Below the pieces are notes generated by a model, which saw only the letters and a list, made by a program, of their open reading frames with translations, did not search any database and was not told the origin of the DNA. A stretch of DNA of 64,000 nucleotides from Hyphomicrobiaceae bacterium (GTDB lineage Bacteria > Pseudomonadota > Alphaproteobacteria > Rhizobiales > Hyphomicrobiaceae), in the NCBI GenBank assembly GCA_030655135.1, contig JAURWC010000009.1, positions 62,001 through 126,000 on the forward strand, given 5' to 3'. Below, piece after piece: positions 44,002 through 56,034 of this stretch. Positions within the stretch are counted from its first letter, which is position 1. Every line of letters starts with the position of its first letter. The position numbers and the translations under genes are program-made.

Positions 44002-45105
44002 CTAGTTACGGGGAGCGTCCTTTGACGCGGGCTTTGCAGTAACGGTTTCGATGTCGCGTACACTCTTGTCGCGCTCCAAACGAGCCGTGTCGAAACGCTC
44101 GTGTTCGGACACCGGTTCGGCATCCAGAACGCCCTGCTCTGCCGAACGGGCAGCAGATTCGATCAATTGCCCATCGACCGCATGGCCATTGGCATGCGGC
44201 TTGCCGCCGTTCATGCGCTTGGCCGGGCGCATGAGATCGCCTTTGGGCAGGCTCTCGCCGTTCATGAGCATCGAGGCAACCCGCGATAGCGTCTCGCGCA
44301 GTTTGTGGCGATGCACCACCATATCGATCATGCCGTGCGCTAGCAGGTACTCGGAGCGCTGGAAGCCTTCCGGCAGCTGCTCGCGGATCGTCTGCTGGAT
44401 CACGCGCGGGCCGGCAAAGCAGATCAGCGCGCCCGGCTCAGCAATATGCACATCACCGAGCATCGCATACGACGCGGTAACGCCGCCAGTCGTCGGATCG
44501 GTGAGGACGACGATGTAGGGAAGCTTGGCATCGCGCAGCTTCTGCACGCCGATGGTCGTTCGCGGCATTTGCATCAGCGACATGATGCCTTCCTGCATGC
44601 GCGCGCCGCCTGAGGCTGCGAACAGGATGAAGGGTGCCTTGCGTTCAACTGCGCGCAGCATGCCCGTCACGACGGCCTCGCCGGCCGCCATGCCGAGCGA
44701 GCCGGCCATGAAGCGGAAGTCCTGTGCCGCAGCCACAACCTCCAGCCCGTCAAGCTTGCCTTCGGCCACGAGCACGGCATCTTCGAGTTCCGTCGCCGTC
44801 TTCGCATCCTTGAGACGATCGATGTAACGGCGGCCATCGCGAAACTTCAACGGGTCTTGCGCCACGCCGGCAACAGACACGCGCTCGTACACGCCGTCGT
44901 CGAACAGGGCTGCCAGACGCTGCTGCGCGCCCATACGCATGTGATAGTTGGAACCAGGGATGACGAACTGGTTGGCCTCAAGGTCTTTGTAGAAGACCAT
45001 CTGCCCCGTCTCTGGGCACTTGACCCAGAGATTGTCCGGCACCTCGCGCTTCGTCGCCAGGAAGCTGCGGATTTTCGGCCGGACGACGTTGTTGATCCAG
45101 TTCAC
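44002..45105 (-). CDS. accD: Acetyl-CoA carboxylase carboxyltransferase subunit beta
   Basis: A 367-residue AccD, half of the carboxyltransferase that forms malonyl-CoA. Substrate motifs [17 protein letters not shown] and [18 protein letters not shown] are intact. The N-terminal zinc ribbon of E. coli AccD (four Cys) is degenerate here: only Cys30 ([10 protein letters not shown]) remains, while the later pair is VIPGSNYHM. This loss is usual in Hyphomicrobiales. The C-terminal 60 residues form a polar extension of unknown role. Confidence 0.96.
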   Translation of the reverse strand: MNWINNVVRPKIRSFLATKREVPDNLWVKCPETGQMVFYKDLEANQFVIPGSNYHMRMGAQQRLAALFDDGVYERVSVAGVAQDPLKFRDGRRYIDRLKDAKTATELEDAVLVAEGKLDGLEVVAAAQDFRFMAGSLGMAAGEAVVTGMLRAVERKAPFILFAASGGARMQEGIMSLMQMPRTTIGVQKLRDAKLPYIVVLTDPTTGGVTASYAMLGDVHIAEPGALICFAGPRVIQQTIREQLPEGFQRSEYLLAHGMIDMVVHRHKLRETLSRVASMLMNGESLPKGDLMRPAKRMNGGKPHANGHAVDGQLIESAARSAEQGVLDAEPVSEHERFDTARLERDKSVRDIETVTAKPASKDAPRN

Positions 45106-45308
45106 GCTATAAAGCTCCTGCCCCCATGGGCATCACGGAAAGGGCACTGCGAATCTCGTTTGTCTATCGTGACCTTGCGCCTCGCGCAGTCCTCGATGGC
45201 TCGAGTTCCACAACAATCATAGTACATTGAGGTCAAATGTGCCCCAAATTAAGGTTCCGCAAGCCGCCGGCCGGGCCCCGGACAGTCGTTTGTCACCAGC
45301 CGACCCGA

Positions 45309-46136
45309 TCAGGCCGGCTGCAAGGCTTGCGATAGACTTTTCACTAAGCCGAGCACAGCAGGCACTGTGTCGCTCGTCGCCTCGCCTTTCGGGCCAAGAC
45401 TGTCTTTGACCGCATTGACCAGCGCCGAACCCACCACGACACCATCGGCACCCTTGGCCAGAGCGGCCGCCTGCTCGCCCGTTCTTACGCCAAAACCAAC
45501 CACCACGGGAAGGTCCGTTGCCCCTTTAATGCGCGCAACTTGCGAATGAACATCGTTTACCACGGGAGCAGCTGCCCCTGTAATCCCGGTGATCGACACG
45601 TAGTAAACGAAGCCTGATGTGTTGGTCAGCACCTTCGGCAGCCGCTTGGCATCGGTGGTGGGGGTCGTCAGCCGAATAAAGTTCAAGCCGCGCTTCACCG
45701 CCGGCAAGCACAGCTCGTCGTCGGCCTCTGGCGGCACGTCGACGATGATCAACCCGTCAACCCCCGCGGCCACCGCATCATCCAGGAATTTCTCTGCCGG
45801 GTAGACGTAGACGGGGTTGTAGTACCCCATCAGCACGATCGGCGTATCCGGGTCCGTCTTGCGGAAGTCGGCCACCATCTTGAGCGTCTTGACCATTGTC
45901 TGGCCCGACTGCAGCGCCCGCAGCGAGGCTGCCTGGATCGCCGGCCCATCCGCCATCGGGTCCGAGAACGGCATGCCGACCTCGATCACGTCGGCCCCCG
46001 CACCCGGCAGAGCCGCCAGGATCTCGGCGAACGTCTTCGCGTCTGGATCGCCCGCCGTAACAAAGCACACGAGCGCCGGGCGCCCCTCAGCCTTCAGCGC
46101 CGCAAACCGGCGATCGATACGTGTCGTTGTTGTCAT
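45309..46136 (-). CDS. trpA: Tryptophan synthase alpha subunit
   Basis: A 275-residue TrpA that cleaves indole-glycerol phosphate. The catalytic Glu and Asp are in [20 protein letters not shown], and [13 protein letters not shown] plus GFGVRTGEQ bind the phosphate. ATG 46136 gives the [11 protein letters not shown] start, 11 bases downstream of trpB. The gap of about 200 bases to accD is low in recognisable signals. Confidence 0.97.
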   Translation of the reverse strand: MTTTTRIDRRFAALKAEGRPALVCFVTAGDPDAKTFAEILAALPGAGADVIEVGMPFSDPMADGPAIQAASLRALQSGQTMVKTLKMVADFRKTDPDTPIVLMGYYNPVYVYPAEKFLDDAVAAGVDGLIIVDVPPEADDELCLPAVKRGLNFIRLTTPTTDAKRLPKVLTNTSGFVYYVSITGITGAAAPVVNDVHSQVARIKGATDLPVVVGFGVRTGEQAAALAKGADGVVVGSALVNAVKDSLGPKGEATSDTVPAVLGLVKSLSQALQPA

Positions 46137-46147
46137 AGATGTCGATC

Positions 46148-47419
46148 TCAAATCGTCATGCCGAGATAACCCGCGACGGCGAAGACGTCCTTGTCGCCGC
46201 GGCCGCACATGTTCATCACCAGCAGGTTGTCCTGCGGCAGCGTCGGCGCGAGCTTGGTCACGTAAGCCAGCGCGTGCGATGGCTCGAGGGCGGGAATGAT
46301 GCCTTCCTGGCGCGCGCACAGCTGGAACGCATCCAGCGCCTCTTTGTCGGTTATCGGTACGTAGGTGACGCGGCCGGTGTCTTTCAGCCAGGAATGTTCC
46401 GGCCCCACGCCTGGATAGTCGAGACCGGCCGAGATGGAATGGCCTTCCAGGATCTGCCCGTCGCCGTCCTGGAGCAGATACGTGCGATTGCCGTGCAGCA
46501 CGCCAGGCTTGCCGCCGCTCATCGACGCGGCATGACCGTTCTCGACCTCCACGCCGTGGCCGCCGGCTTCGACGCCGTAGATCGCGACGCCCTCATCATC
46601 GAGAAATGGATGGAACAAGCCGATCGCATTGGAGCCGCCGCCTATGCATGCCACCAGCGTATCCGGCAGCCGGCCCTCTCGCGACAGCATCTGCTCGCGC
46701 GTTTCATTGCCGATGATCGCCTGGAAATCGCGCACCATTTCCGGATAGGGATGCGGACCAGCCGCCGTGCCGATGATGTAGTACGTATCCTTGACGTTGG
46801 TGACCCAGTCGCGCAGCGCCTCGTTCATCGCGTCTTTCAGCGTGCCGGCGCCGCTCGTCACGGCATTTACCTTCGCGTTCAGCATGTGCATGCGCGCGAC
46901 GTTGGGCGACTGGCGCTTCACGTCGGTGGCACCCATGAAAATCTCGCACGGCAATCCGAACCGAGCGCACACGGTAGCAACCGCCACGCCATGTTGTCCC
47001 GCGCCCGTCTCGGCGATGATGCGCGTCTTGCCCATGCGCCGCGCCAACTGGATCTGGCCCAGGCAATTGTTGATCTTGTGCGAACCCGTGTGATTCAGCT
47101 CGTCGCGTTTGAAATAGACCTTCGCGCCGCCCTTGCCGCCGCTCGCAGCCGCGACCTGGCGGAAATGATCGGTTAGGCGTTCCGCGTAATAAAGTGGGCT
47201 CGGCCGGCCGCCGTAGTTGTTCAGCAAGTCCGTCAGTTCGGCCTGGAATTTCGGGTCAGCTTTGGCCGCGTAATACGCCGTCTCCAGCTCCAGGATCAGC
47301 GGCATCAGCGTTTCGGCGACGAAGCGCCCGCCGAATAGGCCGAAATGCCCCTGATCGTCTGGCCCCGTGCGATAGCTGTTGAGCTTGGCTTCGCTGGTTT
47401 TGTCGGTCCTGGTCGCCAT
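46148..47419 (-). CDS. trpB: Tryptophan synthase beta subunit
   Basis: A 423-residue PLP enzyme joining indole and serine. The PLP lysine is in HTGSHKINN (near residue 100), [11 protein letters not shown] is the indole/glycine loop and [10 protein letters not shown] binds the PLP phosphate. ATG 47419 is chosen; a TTG twelve bases earlier follows a GAGG too closely. It is directly between trpF and trpA, so the three are one operon. Confidence 0.97.
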   Translation of the reverse strand: MATRTDKTSEAKLNSYRTGPDDQGHFGLFGGRFVAETLMPLILELETAYYAAKADPKFQAELTDLLNNYGGRPSPLYYAERLTDHFRQVAAASGGKGGAKVYFKRDELNHTGSHKINNCLGQIQLARRMGKTRIIAETGAGQHGVAVATVCARFGLPCEIFMGATDVKRQSPNVARMHMLNAKVNAVTSGAGTLKDAMNEALRDWVTNVKDTYYIIGTAAGPHPYPEMVRDFQAIIGNETREQMLSREGRLPDTLVACIGGGSNAIGLFHPFLDDEGVAIYGVEAGGHGVEVENGHAASMSGGKPGVLHGNRTYLLQDGDGQILEGHSISAGLDYPGVGPEHSWLKDTGRVTYVPITDKEALDAFQLCARQEGIIPALEPSHALAYVTKLAPTLPQDNLLVMNMCGRGDKDVFAVAGYLGMTI

Positions 47420-47468
47420 TGCCTGCGGCAATCCTCACATGTTCTGACGTCTTATACGTTCGGCGCGC

Positions 47469-48128
47469 CTAATTAGCGCTCTTTGCCGCTTGAAGAAAGC
47501 GCCTGATGAGCTCCGGGTCTTTTTCGCCCGGACGGGATTCGACGCCAGAAGACACGTCGACGACGGCCGCGCCCGTCAACGCAATGGCTTCGGCAACGTT
47601 CAGGGGTGTCAGGCCGCCTGCCAGCACATACGGCCCGTGACCCTTGGCCGCCTCCAGAATGTGCCAATCGAACGTAAGGCCATTACCTCCCGGCAGCGCC
47701 GTGGGATCGTCCGGCGGTTTCGCGTCGAACATCAACATCACTGGTCGGCCGGGTTCCAAATGGTTCAGTGCCGCCGAAACGTCGTTCCGGGTCGCGACGG
47801 AAACGGCCTTCAGGATATTCAGACCGCTGCGTTCGCGAATCTCGTGCACGCGCGCGACGGTTTCGTGGCCGTGCAACTGGATGATGTCGGGCTTCACCTC
47901 GGCGGTCACACGGTCGACGAGCGCGTCGTCCGGATCAACCAGCAGTGTCACCGTGGCCGCGCGACCGTAGTCACGCGCGTGCTGCACGAGACGCGCGGCA
48001 TCCTCGATGGTGACGTTGCGCGGGCTACGTGGATAGAGCACGAAACCGACGAAATCGGCGCCCGCTTCCAAAGCAGCGTCGAGTGCCTCGCGCGTCTTAA
48101 GTCCGCAGATTTTCACCGATGGCGTCAT
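47469..48128 (-). CDS. trpF: Phosphoribosylanthranilate isomerase
   Basis: A 219-residue (beta/alpha)8 isomerase in tryptophan synthesis. The opening VKICGLKTREALDAA holds the catalytic Cys, and GGLTPLNVAEA and VDVSSGVESRPGEKD the phosphate site and catalytic Asp. It is 50 bases upstream of trpB. trpE, D, G and C are not in the window. ATG 48128 is the natural start; the longer frame to 48221 overlaps the upstream channel gene. Confidence 0.97.
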   Translation of the reverse strand: MTPSVKICGLKTREALDAALEAGADFVGFVLYPRSPRNVTIEDAARLVQHARDYGRAATVTLLVDPDDALVDRVTAEVKPDIIQLHGHETVARVHEIRERSGLNILKAVSVATRNDVSAALNHLEPGRPVMLMFDAKPPDDPTALPGGNGLTFDWHILEAAKGHGPYVLAGGLTPLNVAEAIALTGAAVVDVSSGVESRPGEKDPELIRRFLQAAKSAN

Positions 48129-48138
48129 CGCCGTCCTG

Positions 48139-48801
48139 TCAGTATCCGATATCGCCGGGTTCGCGACCCGGCCGCGGCTTGTAGCCCGGCAACGCCCACC
48201 CATAGCGAATGGCGCAGGCACGAAGCGTGAAACCGATTACGAAACCGGCGCCGACGGCAGCAATGCGTGGCACGCCGAGCCCAGTCAGCGCAACGAAGAC
48301 AATGGCACCGGCCATCGCAGCCGTAACATAGATCTCGTGGCGGCTGAGCAGAAGGGGCGGCTCACCGCTCAACACGTCGCGAATGATGCCGCCGAAAGCC
48401 GCCGTTATGACGCCCATCGTCACCGCAACCAACGGGTCAGCCCCAGTCGCCAGCGCCCGCTCCGCCCCGAGCACCGCAACCAGTGCCAACCCGATGGCAT
48501 CGAGCCAGACCAGCACGCGATACCGCGACGACATGAGATGCGCGGTGAAGAACATCAGCGCCGCGATGACGAGGCAGATGACGAGGTATGCGGGCTGTTT
48601 CACCCAGAACACGGGCAAATTGCCTAGCAGCATATCGCGCACCGTGCCGCCGCCGGTTCCGGTTACGGTCGCCAGCAGCGCGAAGCCAAAGATGTCCATC
48701 TCCTTGCGGCTGGCCGCCAGCGCACCTGACCCGGCGAACACGGCCACCGCCGCGAACTCCACGGCCGTCAGCGTGGACGACAGCGCATCTGCAGAAAGCA
48801 T
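48139..48801 (-). CDS. TRIC-like (UPF0126) trimeric intracellular cation channel family protein
   Basis: A 220-residue membrane protein made of two UPF0126/TRIC repeats, each with a glycine-rich pair of helices: FAGSGALAASRKEMDIFGFALLATVTGTGGGTVRDMLLG and AVTMGVITAAFGGIIRDVLSG. About seven hydrophobic segments. Bacterial TRICs conduct K+ in vitro; the role in cells is unclear. It ends ten bases before trpF in the same direction, so may be co-transcribed with the trp genes. Confidence 0.92.
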   Translation of the reverse strand: MLSADALSSTLTAVEFAAVAVFAGSGALAASRKEMDIFGFALLATVTGTGGGTVRDMLLGNLPVFWVKQPAYLVICLVIAALMFFTAHLMSSRYRVLVWLDAIGLALVAVLGAERALATGADPLVAVTMGVITAAFGGIIRDVLSGEPPLLLSRHEIYVTAAMAGAIVFVALTGLGVPRIAAVGAGFVIGFTLRACAIRYGWALPGYKPRPGREPGDIGY

Positions 48802-48827
48802 AATGGTCTCGGACAGTGAGGCGAAGG

Positions 48828-49178
48828 CTAGTGACCCGCGGGAACGAGCTGCTTCGAAGAGGTGGGCGTATCGCTATCGCGCTCGCGCGTCAGCCGGTCG
48901 GCTTCGGCGTGCCAGCGACGCGCCTCATGCGTTTTGACGCGTGCATCGCGCCGCCAATGACGTTGCGTCACCCAGGTCGCCACGCCGCCAAGAACGACAC
49001 CGGCAACAAGTGCCGCAAACAGATACGCATAGAGTGGCAGCACGAGCGACAGCGCAGGCGCATCCGGACGGAACGGATCCAGCACCAGCTGAACCGTGTG
49101 CCGGTTGGCAATCGCGAGCGTGACGAGCACGATGGCTGCCGGAAATGCAATCAGTATCCAGGCAATCCGGCGCAGCAC
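48828..49178 (-). CDS. LapA-domain (DUF1049) membrane protein
   Basis: A 116-residue protein with two membrane segments (IAWILIAFPAAIVLVTLAIAN and LPLYAYLFAALVAGVVLGGVATW) and a cytoplasmic basic, coiled-coil-like tail (ARVKTHEARRWHAEADRLTRER). This is the LapA (lipopolysaccharide assembly A, YciS) pattern; in E. coli it works with LapB on LPS/LpxC balance. No LapB homologue is adjacent. GTG start at 49178 with GGAGG five bases upstream. Lies 115 bases after ihfB. Confidence 0.85.
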   Translation of the reverse strand: MLRRIAWILIAFPAAIVLVTLAIANRHTVQLVLDPFRPDAPALSLVLPLYAYLFAALVAGVVLGGVATWVTQRHWRRDARVKTHEARRWHAEADRLTRERDSDTPTSSKQLVPAGH

Positions 49179-49293
49179 GCAAACCTCCAGCTCGTTAGAT
49201 CGAACCGCTTAAATCATGAAGCGGTCTTCCGGTTGAAGCGCGACAGGGAAAAAAATCAGAGCGTGTCAGCGCTTTCGGTGACGCAACTACGCC

Positions 49294-49587
49294 CTATGCC
49301 GAAACTTCGTCGCCATTCAGGCGATCGCGCAGTTCCTTGCCGGTTTTGAAAAACGGCACGAACTTTTCTGCCACCGGCACCGGTGCGCCAGTTCGCGGGT
49401 TTCGCCCTTGCCGGGCAGCGCGATGCTTCACGGTGAAAGCGCCGAACCCGCGCAGCTCCACCCGGTCGCCTCGCGCGAGCGCATCGACGATCTCGTCGAA
49501 GACGACGTTCACGATCCGCTCCACGTCGCGGTGATACAAATGCGGATTGGAAACGGCAATTTTTTGGATCAGCTCTGACTTAATCAC
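49294..49587 (-). CDS. ihfB: Integration host factor beta subunit
   Basis: A 97-residue HU/IHF DNA-bending protein. [27 protein letters not shown] and [25 protein letters not shown] match IhfB, including the conserved Pro in the minor-groove arm (RNPRTG). The GTG start at 49587 is the accepted one (VIKSEL); upstream in-frame residues are not conserved. It lies 31 bases after sppA on the same strand, a conserved alphaproteobacterial order (rpsA-sppA-ihfB). Confidence 0.95.
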   Translation of the reverse strand: MIKSELIQKIAVSNPHLYHRDVERIVNVVFDEIVDALARGDRVELRGFGAFTVKHRAARQGRNPRTGAPVPVAEKFVPFFKTGKELRDRLNGDEVSA

Positions 49588-49618
49588 GGTTGGCCCCGAC
49601 GAAGACACTGTAAAACCT

Positions 49619-50587
49619 TTACTTTTCAGAAGGGTGCCAAACGGAAAGAAGTCCGTCAAGGCCAACGATGCGCAAACGGTTGTCACCGGTTAACGCTTCC
49701 GCCACTGCCTTGCCAGCCTCGCCGAAGGCCGACCCGATAAAACTGCTCACCGAACTGCTGAACCAGAAGCTACCTCCAGGCGGTGCCTGCTTCCAGTCAA
49801 CAACCTTAAGGCCGCTCTCTACGCCACGGCCCTCGAGCCACTGAACCGCCTCGCCCTCGCCGCCGATCTGGTCCACAAGCTTGTGTTGCAGTGCCTCCCG
49901 GCCGGAGAATACTCGGCCGGCCTCAAGCCCCGGCACCTCGGCGACTTTGATCTTGCGCCGGTCTTCCACCAGCGAAACGAACCACTTGAAGCTCTCGCCG
50001 ATCATGTCCTGCGTGACCTTCCGGGACTCCTCATCGATCGGTTCGAACGGGTTCGGAGTCGCCTTCAGCGGCCCGCTCTTGATGGTGTTCATCTTGACAC
50101 CGAGCTTTTCCAGCATCTGGTCCACTTCCGGCCACTGCACCAGCACGCCGACCGACCCGGTAACGGTGTTGCCCCGCGCCACGATGTAGTCCGTGCCAAG
50201 CCCGGCGATATACCCGGCCGACGTCGCCAACGTGCCGAATTGCGCCACGACCGGCTTCTTCTCGGCTATTTTGCGTAAGGCCTCGTACAGGCTTTCGCCG
50301 CCCGTCGTCGTACCGCCTGGGCTGTTGATGTAAACCACAAGCCCGCGCACGTGGTCGGCGGCCGCCACGCGCTTCAGCAGCTCCAGCTGCTCGCGGTCTT
50401 CCGTGATGGCACCTTCGATCGCTACACGGGCAATCTGCTGCGGCTGGGCCCATTGCGTGACGCTATCGGAGCCGAGCACAAAGCCGCCGAGCAGCAGCAC
50501 CACGGCGGCAATGCCGAGCGACCTCCAGAAGCTCAAACGCCGGCGCAGGCGTCGCCTTTCCAACAGAGCCTCGGTATCCAGCGTCAT
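49619..50587 (-). CDS. sppA: Signal peptide peptidase SppA (S49 protease)
   Basis: A 322-residue single-domain SppA with one N-terminal membrane anchor (residues about 22-40) after a basic stretch. The serine nucleophile lies in [10 protein letters not shown] and the general-base Lys follows later in the domain. SppA degrades released signal peptides in the membrane. AGGAG is six bases before ATG 50587. The rpsA terminator lies 120 bases upstream, so sppA-ihfB have their own promoter or depend on read-through. Confidence 0.94.
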   Translation of the reverse strand: MTLDTEALLERRRLRRRLSFWRSLGIAAVVLLLGGFVLGSDSVTQWAQPQQIARVAIEGAITEDREQLELLKRVAAADHVRGLVVYINSPGGTTTGGESLYEALRKIAEKKPVVAQFGTLATSAGYIAGLGTDYIVARGNTVTGSVGVLVQWPEVDQMLEKLGVKMNTIKSGPLKATPNPFEPIDEESRKVTQDMIGESFKWFVSLVEDRRKIKVAEVPGLEAGRVFSGREALQHKLVDQIGGEGEAVQWLEGRGVESGLKVVDWKQAPPGGSFWFSSSVSSFIGSAFGEAGKAVAEALTGDNRLRIVGLDGLLSVWHPSEK

Positions 50588-50706
50588 GCGAACTCCTGCC
50601 CGAAATCGCCCGGGCCAACTCCCTTGCAACACCGCACACTATTTGAGGAAGCCGGCCCTGCAAAGACCATCCGCCAAGAAATTGAACGATGCCAATGCGC
50701 GCACCA

Positions 50707-50741
50707 CAAAATAAAGACGCCGGAGATTGCTCCCCGGCGTC
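50707..50741 (-). terminator. Rho-independent terminator after rpsA
   Basis: On the minus strand arms GACGCCGGGGA and TCTCCGGCGTC (one G.U pair) enclose GCAA and are followed by TTTATTTTG. The hairpin occupies 50716-50741 and the T-rich tail 50707-50715. It lies 26 bases beyond the rpsA stop. Confidence 0.85.
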
Positions 50742-50767
50742 CAAATCCAACGTCAAAAAGCGAAAGC

Positions 50768-52501
50768 TTATTCTTCGGTATCGCCTTCGCCGTCGTCCTT
50801 GTCGTCACGCTTCTTGATGGCGGCCTTGAAGATGTCGCCGAGCGACGCACCCGAGTCGGACGAGCCGTACTGCGCCACAGCCTGCTTCTCTTCCGAGATT
50901 TCCAGCTGCTTGATCGAGACGTTGATGCGGCGCGCGGCCTTATCGACCGAGATCACGGCCGCATCGACCTTCTGGCCGACCGTGAAGCGCTCGGGGCGCT
51001 GCTCGGAACGGTCACGCGACAGATCCGAGCGCTTGACGAACGCCGTCATCTCGCTATCGGCGATCTTCACCTCGATGCCGTTCTCTTGAACCGCAACGAC
51101 TTCGCACGTGACCTGGTCGCCCTTCTTGTACTTGGCGAGCGAGTCGGCCGGATCACCGCCGAGCTGCTTCACGCCGAGCGAGATGCGCTCCTTCGTCGAG
51201 TCGACGTCGAGCACGATGGCTTTGACGGTGTCGCCCTTCTTGTAGTCCTTGATGGCTTCTTCGCCGGCCTTCTGCCAGTCGAGGTCGCTCAGGTGCACCA
51301 TGCCGTCGACGCCGTTGTCGAGGCCGATGAACAGGCCGAATTCCGTGATGTTGCGGATCGGGCCTTCAACGGTCGAACCCTTCGGGTGCTGACCGAGGAA
51401 CGCATCCCAAGGATTGTCCTGCGTCTGCTTGAGGCCAAGCGAAATACGGCGTTTGTTGGGATCGACTTCGAGAACCTGAACTTCCACCTGCTGGCTCGTC
51501 GAGACGATCTTGCCTGGGTGTACGTTCTTCTTGGTCCAGCTCATTTCCGAAACGTGGATCAGGCCTTCAACGCCCGGCTCCAGCTCGACGAACGCGCCGT
51601 AGTCGGCGATGTTCGTCACGGTGCCGGTGAACTTCGCGCCGACCGGGTACTTGGCTTCGATTGCCTGCCACGGATCAGACTGCAGCTGCTTGATGCCGAG
51701 CGAGATACGCTGCGTTTCCGGGTTGATGCGGATAATCTGCACCTTCACCGTATCGCCGACGTTGAGGATCTCGGACGGATGGTTGACGCGGCGCCAGGCC
51801 ATGTCGGTCACGTGCAGCAGGCCGTCGATGCCGCCGAGGTCGATGAACGCACCGTAGTCGGTGATGTTCTTGACGAGGCCGTCGATGACCTGGCCTTCGC
51901 CGAGGCGGGCCACGATGTCGGCGCGCTGTTCGGCACGCGTTTCTTCCAGCACCGATCGGCGCGAGACGACGATGTTGCCGCGGCGGCGATCCATCTTCAG
52001 GATCTGGAACGGCTGGCTCTGATGCATCAGCGGGCCGATGTCGCGCACGGGGCGGATGTCGACCTGCGAACCCGGCAGGAACGCCACCGCGCCGTCGAGG
52101 TCGACCGTGAAGCCGCCCTTGACCTTGTTGAAGATGACGCCGTTCACCTTCTCGTTGGCTTCGAACATCTTTTCGAGACGCGTCCAGCTCTCTTCGCGCT
52201 TGGCCTTGTCGCGCGACAGCACGGCTTCACCGAGCGCGTTTTCCACGCGCTCAAGGTAAACTTCCACGGTATCGCCGACCTTCAGGCCGCCGTCCTTCGC
52301 CGAGGGCGAGAACTCGCGGACCGGCACGCGGCCTTCCATCTTCAGGCCGACGTCGATGACGGCCAGATCCTTTTCGATGCCAACGACCTTGCCCTTGACG
52401 ACTGAGCCTTCGTAGACGTCGTCCTTGGCGAGGCTTTCGGCGAGCATGGCGGCGAATTCATCGCGCGTCGGATTCATTTCTTTAGCTACAGCAACGGCCA
52501 T
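50768..52501 (-). CDS. rpsA: Ribosomal protein S1
   Basis: A 577-residue S1 with six OB-fold S1 motifs; four well-conserved ones carry the pattern GAFIDLGGIDGLLHVTDM, GAFVELEPGVEGLIHVSEM, GLFIGLDNGVDGMVHLSDL and the last is IEVKIADSEMTAFV. S1 brings mRNA to the 30S subunit. AGGAGA lies five bases before ATG 52501, giving MAVAVAKEMNPTRDEFAAML. A frame extension to 52609 is rejected. Followed by a terminator. The 220 bases between cmk and rpsA hold its promoter. Confidence 0.98.
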   Translation of the reverse strand: MAVAVAKEMNPTRDEFAAMLAESLAKDDVYEGSVVKGKVVGIEKDLAVIDVGLKMEGRVPVREFSPSAKDGGLKVGDTVEVYLERVENALGEAVLSRDKAKREESWTRLEKMFEANEKVNGVIFNKVKGGFTVDLDGAVAFLPGSQVDIRPVRDIGPLMHQSQPFQILKMDRRRGNIVVSRRSVLEETRAEQRADIVARLGEGQVIDGLVKNITDYGAFIDLGGIDGLLHVTDMAWRRVNHPSEILNVGDTVKVQIIRINPETQRISLGIKQLQSDPWQAIEAKYPVGAKFTGTVTNIADYGAFVELEPGVEGLIHVSEMSWTKKNVHPGKIVSTSQQVEVQVLEVDPNKRRISLGLKQTQDNPWDAFLGQHPKGSTVEGPIRNITEFGLFIGLDNGVDGMVHLSDLDWQKAGEEAIKDYKKGDTVKAIVLDVDSTKERISLGVKQLGGDPADSLAKYKKGDQVTCEVVAVQENGIEVKIADSEMTAFVKRSDLSRDRSEQRPERFTVGQKVDAAVISVDKAARRINVSIKQLEISEEKQAVAQYGSSDSGASLGDIFKAAIKKRDDKDDGEGDTEE

Positions 52502-52722
52502 TTGGTCTCCTGTTGAAACGGAATGAGCCCGTGCGATCCGCAGCGAGCGGGGCACGAGCGCTAATGTTGCGGATGAGCCGCCGATAACTCGGTCCAGGGA
52601 CAGCCGCACGCGTTTCGCGGTCGGACAGTTTCCTGTCGGCTCAAGTCGATGTTGGATCTCGTCCGCTGGATTGAGCGCTCATGGCCCTGCCAGTATGAAT
52701 TCGGGCCACGTTTGCGTGTGCC

Positions 52723-53364
52723 CTACTGGCCGATCTTCCTCTTGATCAATCCGACAGCGGCGTCGAATGCCGTTTCTATATCCAAGTCGCTCGTATCGAG
52801 CAAGTCGGCATCTGCGGCCATTTTCATGGGTGCGGAGGCCCGGCCGGCGTCCCGGTCATCCCGTGCCACGATATCGGCTAGCACGTCCTCGAAGGCGGGC
52901 GCGGCCGGCGCCCCCTCCATCCAGCGGGTCTGCAGCTCCAGAAACCGGCGTTTTGCGCGTACTTCCGGGCTGGCCGTCACGTAAATCTTAACGTCTGCGT
53001 CGGGGCAGACCACCGTGCCGATATCCCGCCCGTCGAGGACCGCCCCCGGCTCCCGCCGCGCGAATGCCCGCTGGTAGTCCAGCAGAACCGCCCGAACTTG
53101 CGGGATCTTCGCCACGATTGACGCCGCATCCCCGGCTTCCGCGCCCCTCAGCCCCGGATCGTCGAACGTCGCCGGATCCAGCTGCCGCGCTGCGCCGGCG
53201 GCCGCCGCAGGGTCCTCCAGGCGCTGCCCGGCCTTGGCGACATCGCGCGCCACCGCCCGGTATAGCAGGCCCGTATCCAGCACATGAAAGCCGAAATGCT
53301 CCGCCACCCGCTTGGCCAGCGTGCCCTTGCCCGACGCCGCCGGCCCATCAATCGCGATGATCAT
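52723..53364 (-). CDS. cmk: Cytidylate kinase
   Basis: A 213-residue CMP/dCMP kinase with P-loop [28 protein letters not shown] and [18 protein letters not shown] motifs of the Cmk family. It supplies CDP for RNA, DNA and lipid precursors. Cmk-rpsA linkage, with aroA upstream, is widely conserved in proteobacteria; here aroA lies 42 bases upstream. Confidence 0.97.
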   Translation of the reverse strand: MIIAIDGPAASGKGTLAKRVAEHFGFHVLDTGLLYRAVARDVAKAGQRLEDPAAAAGAARQLDPATFDDPGLRGAEAGDAASIVAKIPQVRAVLLDYQRAFARREPGAVLDGRDIGTVVCPDADVKIYVTASPEVRAKRRFLELQTRWMEGAPAAPAFEDVLADIVARDDRDAGRASAPMKMAADADLLDTSDLDIETAFDAAVGLIKRKIGQ

Positions 53365-53406
53365 GGCCCCACCACCATCAAGCGCAGCGCCTCAAGCTCG
53401 GCACCC

Positions 53407-54822
<1,416 letters not shown>

Positions 54823-54931
54823 TCAACGCCGTGCGGGCCGCTAGCCGGTCCGTTGGGGGCGAATGCTTTTGACACCGCCCATCACCTATGGCAGATCGCT
54901 TGCAACTCTCAAAATTTCAAAGGCAAATAGC

Positions 54932-55315
54932 ATGTCCACCAAGCAAGCGCGCGGGACAAAGCGCACCTGTCAAAGCAACGAATGCGGCGCGCGATTTTAT
55001 GATTTGAATCGCGAACCTATTGCCTGCCCCATCTGCGGTTCGATCTATGAGTTGGCGTCATCGCCTCTGGTGCTCGCGGCAGCGGAAGAAAAGTCTGCGC
55101 GCAAGGCCCGCAAGGCAGACGTGCCCAAGGTCGCAACGGCCGAAGCTGTAGACACCGACGCCGACGCGGAAGCCGAAGACACGTTGGCCGACATCGAGAC
55201 GGATGACGGCGACGAAATCGCTGCTGAAGCCGATGAGACCTTCCTTGAAGAAGAGGAAGAGGGCGGCGACGTCGCGACCATCATTGGCCCCGTCGAAGGC
55301 GACGAAGAGCCATAA
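54932..55315 (+). CDS. TIGR02300 family acidic protein (FYDLN domain)
   Basis: A 127-residue protein with a Cys-pair zinc-ribbon-like N-terminus (RGTKRTCQSNECGARFYDLNREPIACPICGSIYE) and a long Asp/Glu-rich tail. This is the alphaproteobacterial TIGR02300/FYDLN-acid family of unknown function; the acidic tail suggests contact with nucleic-acid-binding or other basic proteins. ATG 54932 gives the standard MSTKQARGTKR start. Divergent from aroA. Confidence 0.9.
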   Translation: MSTKQARGTKRTCQSNECGARFYDLNREPIACPICGSIYELASSPLVLAAAEEKSARKARKADVPKVATAEAVDTDADAEAEDTLADIETDDGDEIAAEADETFLEEEEEGGDVATIIGPVEGDEEP

Positions 55316-55327
55316 GAACTGCACACG

Positions 55328-55364
55328 CGCATCCGGCCGGCTCCGCGGAGCAGAGTCGGATGCG
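55328..55364. other. Hairpin after the TIGR02300 gene
   Basis: Arms CGCATCCG (55328-55335) and CGGATGCG (55357-55364) with an inner CTCCGCGGAG palindrome. There is no T-run directly after it, so a Rho-independent terminator is doubtful. It may stabilise the 3' end or separate the gene from tRNA-Ala downstream. Confidence 0.4.
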
Positions 55365-55506
55365 TCACTTCACACTCTTAAAAACGCTCTTGCAGTTTGG
55401 CCCGGCCCGGCCTAATGAGACGCCTCTTCGCGGCACCCGATCCTCACTCATGAATCGTGCCGCGAATTCCCAGGCTCCGGACCCCAACGTCCGCGCCACA
55501 AAATCA

Positions 55507-55582
<76 letters not shown>

Positions 55583-55609
55583 TTTCCTTGATTGCACCGT
55601 AGCGCCCAC

Positions 55610-55966
55610 TCACTCTGCCACCAGCGGCACCGGTCGCGGTTTGCTGATGCCCAGACGCGCCAGCTCGGCGTCCAACGTGCCTGCTGCGGCCATTTCCAGC
55701 ATTTTAACGTCGGCCCTGAGAGACCAGATCGGGTGCGTGAGCGTCGCCGGCCGGTTGTGCTCGACGAGAGCGTGCCCCGCCCAGGATGGCCCGTAGCCTG
55801 CGGCGAGCGCGGCAAGCAACCAACCCGGTTTGCGTGTTTTTGCAAACGCCAGGACGCAACCGGCGGCAGCGGCGGTCCCAAGGAAATGCAGGACTCTGGT
55901 TTCTGGCGAGCTGTGCGCTTTGAGATAGATGGGCCAGAATTCGTCGAAGCTGGAAGGTTCGCTCAT
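55610..55966 (-). CDS. Mpo1-like (DUF962) membrane protein
   Basis: A 118-residue protein with the DUF962/Mpo1 pattern (FDEFWPIYLKAHSSPETRVLHFLGT, YGPSWAGHALVEHNRPATLTHPIW) and two hydrophobic helices. The conserved His residues ligand iron in the yeast dioxygenase Mpo1, which shortens 2-hydroxy fatty acids; bacterial roles are untested. ATG 55966 is the start; the frame upstream antiparallels the next gene. It ends 27 bases from tRNA-Ala. Confidence 0.87.
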   Translation of the reverse strand: MSEPSSFDEFWPIYLKAHSSPETRVLHFLGTAAAAGCVLAFAKTRKPGWLLAALAAGYGPSWAGHALVEHNRPATLTHPIWSLRADVKMLEMAAAGTLDAELARLGISKPRPVPLVAE

Positions 55967-56034
55967 GTCGACCTCGCAAGCGTCGCTACTGAACTCGATC
56001 CAATAACGCGCGAATGTTTTGGTTGCGCAAGCGG

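Noticed and set aside
50351-52405. Long plus-strand open frame opposite rpsA
   Set aside because: Shadow of ribosomal protein S1; no domain and no Shine-Dalgarno.
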